From: G039029935 sp039029935
GTDB taxonomy: Bacteria; Chloroflexota; Anaerolineae; Caldilineales; Caldilineaceae
Length of the DNA: 8,284 nucleotides
Assembly (NCBI GenBank): GCA_039029935.1
Contig: JBCCFC010000596.1
Span: 1-8,284 of the forward strand
Direction: 5' to 3'
Shown: positions 5,515 through 8,284 of the stretch, piece after piece
Numbering within the stretch: position 1 is the first letter of the stretch
Layout of the letters: every line of letters begins with the position of its first letter
Position numbers and translations under genes: made by a program
The notes under the pieces: model-generated
The model's database searches: none
The model's input: the letters and a program-made list of their open reading frames with translations, nothing else
Told to the model about the DNA's origin: nothing

Positions 5515-7154
5515 ACAACCAACCAACAGCCAACATCATCATCACCAACGCCCACGTCTACACCGTAGACGACACCAACCCTCACGCCGAAGCCGTCGCC
5601 ATCCAAGGCAACAGCATTATCTATGTCGGCAGCGCAGCGGAGGCAATGAGCTATCGAGCGGACAACACACGCGTCATCAACGGCGAGGGGCGTACCCTGC
5701 TGCCCGGCTTTATCGACAGCCATTATCATCTGCAATGGGGGTCGGCGACACTCTATGGTGCGCAACTCAACGGCGTGTCATCAATGGATGAACTGACGGC
5801 GGTGTTACGTGCGTGGATGGATGAGCATCCCGATGCGCCTTGGGTGGTCGGTGAGGGTGCGCCCTATACATTGCCGACACCGGACCAGCCCATGACACGT
5901 GATGTGTTGGATGCGATTGTGGATGACCGTCCGTTGGTGTTGATGGCCTTTGACCAGCATAGCATGTTTGCCAACACGGCGGCATTGCGCGAGGCGGGCA
6001 TTTTGCAGGGTGCGTCAGAGCCGATGTCCAATGGTGAAATTCCGCTGAGTGAAGATGGTTTGGCAACGGGTGAACTATATGAAATGGATGCGATGGCCTA
6101 TATTCGTCGCGCGATGCCAGAGCAGGATTTAACGCAGTCGGTGGAGACACTCAAGAAGGGATTGGCGTTGTCGGCGTCGTATGGTATCACCAGCGTTCAC
6201 AACATGGATGGCGATATCGAGCAAGCACGGTTGTATGCGCATATGGAGCAGCAGGGTGAGCTGTCACTGCGAGTCTACATCCCCTTCTGGGTCAAGCCCT
6301 ACATGAACATAGAGCGGATGGTGGGCGAGACGACGGCCATGCAGACGCTGCTCACGGACGAATATGGCTGCGAAAAGGTGCGTGGCGGTGTGGTCAAGTT
6401 CTTTATGGATGGCGTCTATGAGTCGCACACGGCGGTGACATTGGATGGCTACCCTGACCAGCCCGACAACTTTGGCGAGCCGATTTGGGATGCCGAAACC
6501 TTTGCCGAGTTTGCCAGTGAAGCCGACCGACGCGGCTATCAGATTGCGGTTCATGCCTGTGGCAATGGTGCGGTGCGGCGGGTACTGGATGGCTATGCGA
6601 ATGCAAAGCAACGCAATGGGTCACGCGATAGCCGTCACCGGGTCGAACATATCGAGGTCATCCACCCCGACGACGTACCCCGCTTTGCCAAGCTCGGTGT
6701 CACCGCCTCCATGCAGCCGCTCCACTCACCCCTTGAAGCAGGCCAAACCGGTGATGTCTGGCTCTCCCGCATCCACCCGCACAACTATGACAACGCCTTT
6801 GCCTGGCGCACTCTGCGCAATGCCAACGCCCACATCGCCTTTGGCAGCGACTGGCCCGTCGTCACCAATAGTCCGTTCATCGGTCTACACGCTGCGCTCA
6901 ACCGCCAGCCCTGGGCAGAAGGCACCAACAGCCACAATCAAACATTGGCTGAGGCCATTTATGGCTACACGAAGGGTGCGGCCTATACTGAATTTCAGGA
7001 GGATGTGAAGGGGCAGATTAAGGTGGGGACGCTGGCTGATTTGGTGCTGTTATCACGGGATATTTTTGCGATGAGTGAGGCGGAGTTGCGAACGGAGTTA
7101 GCTGCGGTGGAAGCTGTGTTAACGATCTGTGATGGAGAGGTTGTCTATGAATAA
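5511..7154 (+). CDS. Amidohydrolase family 3 metal-dependent hydrolase, YtcJ-like
   Basis: This is a 547-residue member of the amidohydrolase_3/YtcJ group (COG1574 type), full length. Such enzymes hydrolyse C-N bonds of amides, N-acyl compounds or cyclic imides in the cytoplasm; most have no assigned substrate. The N-terminal beta-sandwich strands (IIITNAHVYTVD) lead to the metal motif GFIDSHYHL with H71 and H73. Further candidates for metal binding or catalysis are K296 in VVKFFMDG, H348 in AVHACGNGAV, H380 in RHRVEHIE and D447 in FGSDWPV. The C-terminal strands close the sandwich (GTLADLVLL to the end, GEVVYE). The start is fixed by a GCGGAGG Shine-Dalgarno inside the preceding ORF and the ATGA overlap. 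No signal peptide is present. The next recognisable sequence begins right after the TAA stop and belongs to a broken peptidase gene. The family is sure; the substrate is unknown. Confidence 0.93.
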   Translation: MNNQPTANIIITNAHVYTVDDTNPHAEAVAIQGNSIIYVGSAAEAMSYRADNTRVINGEGRTLLPGFIDSHYHLQWGSATLYGAQLNGVSSMDELTAVLRAWMDEHPDAPWVVGEGAPYTLPTPDQPMTRDVLDAIVDDRPLVLMAFDQHSMFANTAALREAGILQGASEPMSNGEIPLSEDGLATGELYEMDAMAYIRRAMPEQDLTQSVETLKKGLALSASYGITSVHNMDGDIEQARLYAHMEQQGELSLRVYIPFWVKPYMNIERMVGETTAMQTLLTDEYGCEKVRGGVVKFFMDGVYESHTAVTLDGYPDQPDNFGEPIWDAETFAEFASEADRRGYQIAVHACGNGAVRRVLDGYANAKQRNGSRDSRHRVEHIEVIHPDDVPRFAKLGVTASMQPLHSPLEAGQTGDVWLSRIHPHNYDNAFAWRTLRNANAHIAFGSDWPVVTNSPFIGLHAALNRQPWAEGTNSHNQTLAEAIYGYTKGAAYTEFQEDVKGQIKVGTLADLVLLSRDIFAMSEAELRTELAAVEAVLTICDGEVVYE

Positions 7155-7831
7155 TGGACACTTCGACATGAGATGGGTCATGCAGTTGATGCCCAGATCA
7201 AATTTAACCAAAAACTTGCCCGTTTGCCTCAGTTTGGTGGGTGGATTAAATATAATGATGGTCAAGAAGATATGCGTGAACTTGCTGAGGTATTCCTGAA
7301 GAGATGCGTATTGCCTCCAAGTACCCCTTTACGCTGACCAATGGCGGCCCGACTGTCTACAATGGCCGCGTCTATCAAAAGGATCAATATAGTTCTTGGG
7401 TGAGTTATCTCAAATCAGCACGTCGCCATTTTCTCTCGCGCTATCAATTCTCTTCGCCCCAAGAGTGGTTTGCCGAAGCCTATGCTGCCTATTTTGACCC
7501 TTATGAGGATGCCCCGTTTAACCAACTCAATAATGAGACAGTGACGTGGTTTGCGCGTCATTTAGGCCCGCGCCCCTCCATCCCAGATGGAACGACGCTT
7601 CAACCCGAGTTGCAAACAAACTTGGGGTTTTTAAGAGAAGTTGATGATCTCAATATCCAGACATTTGAGGATTTGATGCACTACCTGCCAGATAACGATA
7701 ACGATGGGACTCTATCCCGTACACACAACCCCCCAACGGTTGGCAATCAAGCTGGAGAATCTATCGGAAGCGACCAATCCCGTATGGCTCAAGATGGGGT
7801 GGGTGCATACGCTACAGTAGGTTACTCTTGA
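7155..7831 (+). pseudogene. HExxH zinc metallopeptidase-like gene, 5'-truncated and frameshifted
   Basis: In the same frame as the amidohydrolase, right after its stop, bases 7155-7301 read WTLRHEMGHAVD followed by AQIKFNQKLARLPQF and EDMRELAEVFLK. HEMGH (from 7167) is a zinc-binding HExxH motif. The continuation is in another frame, open from 7289 to 7831: MRIASKYPFTLTNGG at 7304, then SPQEWFAEAYAAYFDP near 7454-7501, whose glutamate at 7475-7477 is a plausible third zinc ligand. The two parts differ by the equivalent of one missing base near 7288-7304. HExxH plus a downstream EWFAEA-AAY is typical of gluzincin-like domains at the C-terminus of secreted toxins and effectors (lethal-factor-like). 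The start of the gene is gone. The 7304 ATG could still give a 175-residue protein but without HExxH it should be inactive. The last 45 residues are low in recognisable motifs. Confidence 0.75.
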
Positions 7832-7875
7832 TATAGAGAGTCTTGGAAAAGTCCAAATCTGCTTCTGCAGCCTAT

Positions 7876-8284
7876 TTAGAACCGCAACCCCAGAAAACCA
7901 AACATGTCGGCTAATTCATTAAATTGTTTGACATCGCTGTAATAGATGCCCTCTACCTGCAATAGGTTGATGGCATCATTTGTAAATCCCTGCTTGCTAA
8001 AATACCATCGTGTCACCTTGGCATACTGTTTTTCAGTCTGCGTCTCAGCCGCATGTTTGATGAACTGCTTTACTTCGCCTTCACCCATTTTCTGATTCCG
8101 ATAGCGAACAGAGACAAACCAAGCCCCCGTCTTTGGTTTGCTTCCCAGGGCTGTTCAGTTCTAAAGAACGCCCTGATAATCAAGAAGATGGTAAATATCC
8201 ATGCTATTGCGAAAAATAGCAAGACGAACATTGGAAATGCCATTATGCCGAAGAATGTTGAGGGCAAAACTGCGAAGGCAAGAA
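7876..8284 (-). pseudogene. Membrane-anchored Mrr-like restriction nuclease remnant, frame broken (runs off right edge)
   Basis: Two overlapping minus-strand frames appear to come from one gene. From the window edge to 8070, one frame encodes a hydrophobic stretch (FGIMAFPMFVLLFFAIAWIF, then TIFLIIRAFF), likely one or two membrane helices; it has no fixed start in the window. From 8154 to 7876 a second frame reads KTGAWFVSVRYRNQKMG, EGEVKQFIKHA, then RWYFSKQGFTNDAINLLQ and YYSDVKQFNEL. This matches the C-terminal half of Mrr-type PD-(D/E)xK restriction domains, where the core strand is normally V-E-V-K; here it is V-S-V-R, so the E and K positions are lost. The common intact architecture is N-terminal helices plus this nuclease domain, which supports a frameshift within 8070-8154. 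A stop at 8155-8157 blocks the nuclease frame upstream. A short product from ATG 8088 (70 residues) is possible but would lack the core. Confidence 0.55.

Noticed and set aside
6445..7008. Plus-strand frame of 187 codons inside the amidohydrolase
   Set aside because: It is an out-of-frame reading with low-complexity serine/proline-rich text; the main frame has H-x-H and GSDWP motifs.
7843..7856. Small hairpin TTGGA-AAAG-TCCAA between the two convergent remnants
   Set aside because: It has only five base pairs and no following T run on either strand, so it is not called a terminator.

Overview
The window reads as a mid-GC bacterial chromosome segment. It carries ordinary bacterial metabolic genes, Shine-Dalgarno sites, an ATGA stop/start overlap and a type II toxin-antitoxin pair. 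The mix of a CaiC-like acyl-CoA ligase, an L-rhamnonate-dehydratase-like enolase-superfamily enzyme, a xylose-isomerase-like TIM barrel and a YtcJ-like amidohydrolase is typical of environmental heterotrophs. Chloroflexota is my best guess, but it is a low-confidence inference from gene content only. I saw no rRNA, tRNA, CRISPR array, transposase or phage gene.

Left block (1-4447), metabolism. A 5'-truncated acyl-CoA ligase on the + strand meets, tail to tail, a compact minus-strand operon read from right to left. The operon order is sugar-phosphate-isomerase-like protein, class I SAM methyltransferase, enolase-superfamily sugar-acid dehydratase, with gaps of only 19 and 12 bp. The two sugar-type enzymes suggest catabolism of a sugar or sugar acid whose identity cannot be read from sequence. 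The operon leader holds an imperfect palindrome with the ribosome-binding site in its loop, preceded by a purine-rich 17-bp tandem repeat.

Middle block (4538-5510), an AT-rich accessory patch. A BrnT-type toxin and its antitoxin overlap by 14 bp behind a good promoter with an inverted repeat near the start site. Facing away from them is a second promoter and a 73-codon ORF. This ORF looks like a chimera of the start of a DUF262 (GmrSD/restriction-like) protein joined to the tail of a VapB-like antitoxin. Its stop codon overlaps the start of the next gene.

Right block (5511-8284). An intact 547-residue YtcJ-like amidohydrolase is followed, directly after its stop codon, by a beheaded and frameshifted HExxH metallopeptidase remnant. 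Convergent to that lies a broken minus-strand reading frame with a membrane segment and an Mrr-like restriction-nuclease C-terminal part. Remnants of toxin, antitoxin and defence genes thus flank a healthy metabolic gene. This points to a site of repeated insertion and decay. The amidohydrolase may have come under the promoter of a deleted defence gene. I did not find an intact, clearly new multi-gene system. The chimeric ORF with its apparent promoter capture is the most unusual feature.
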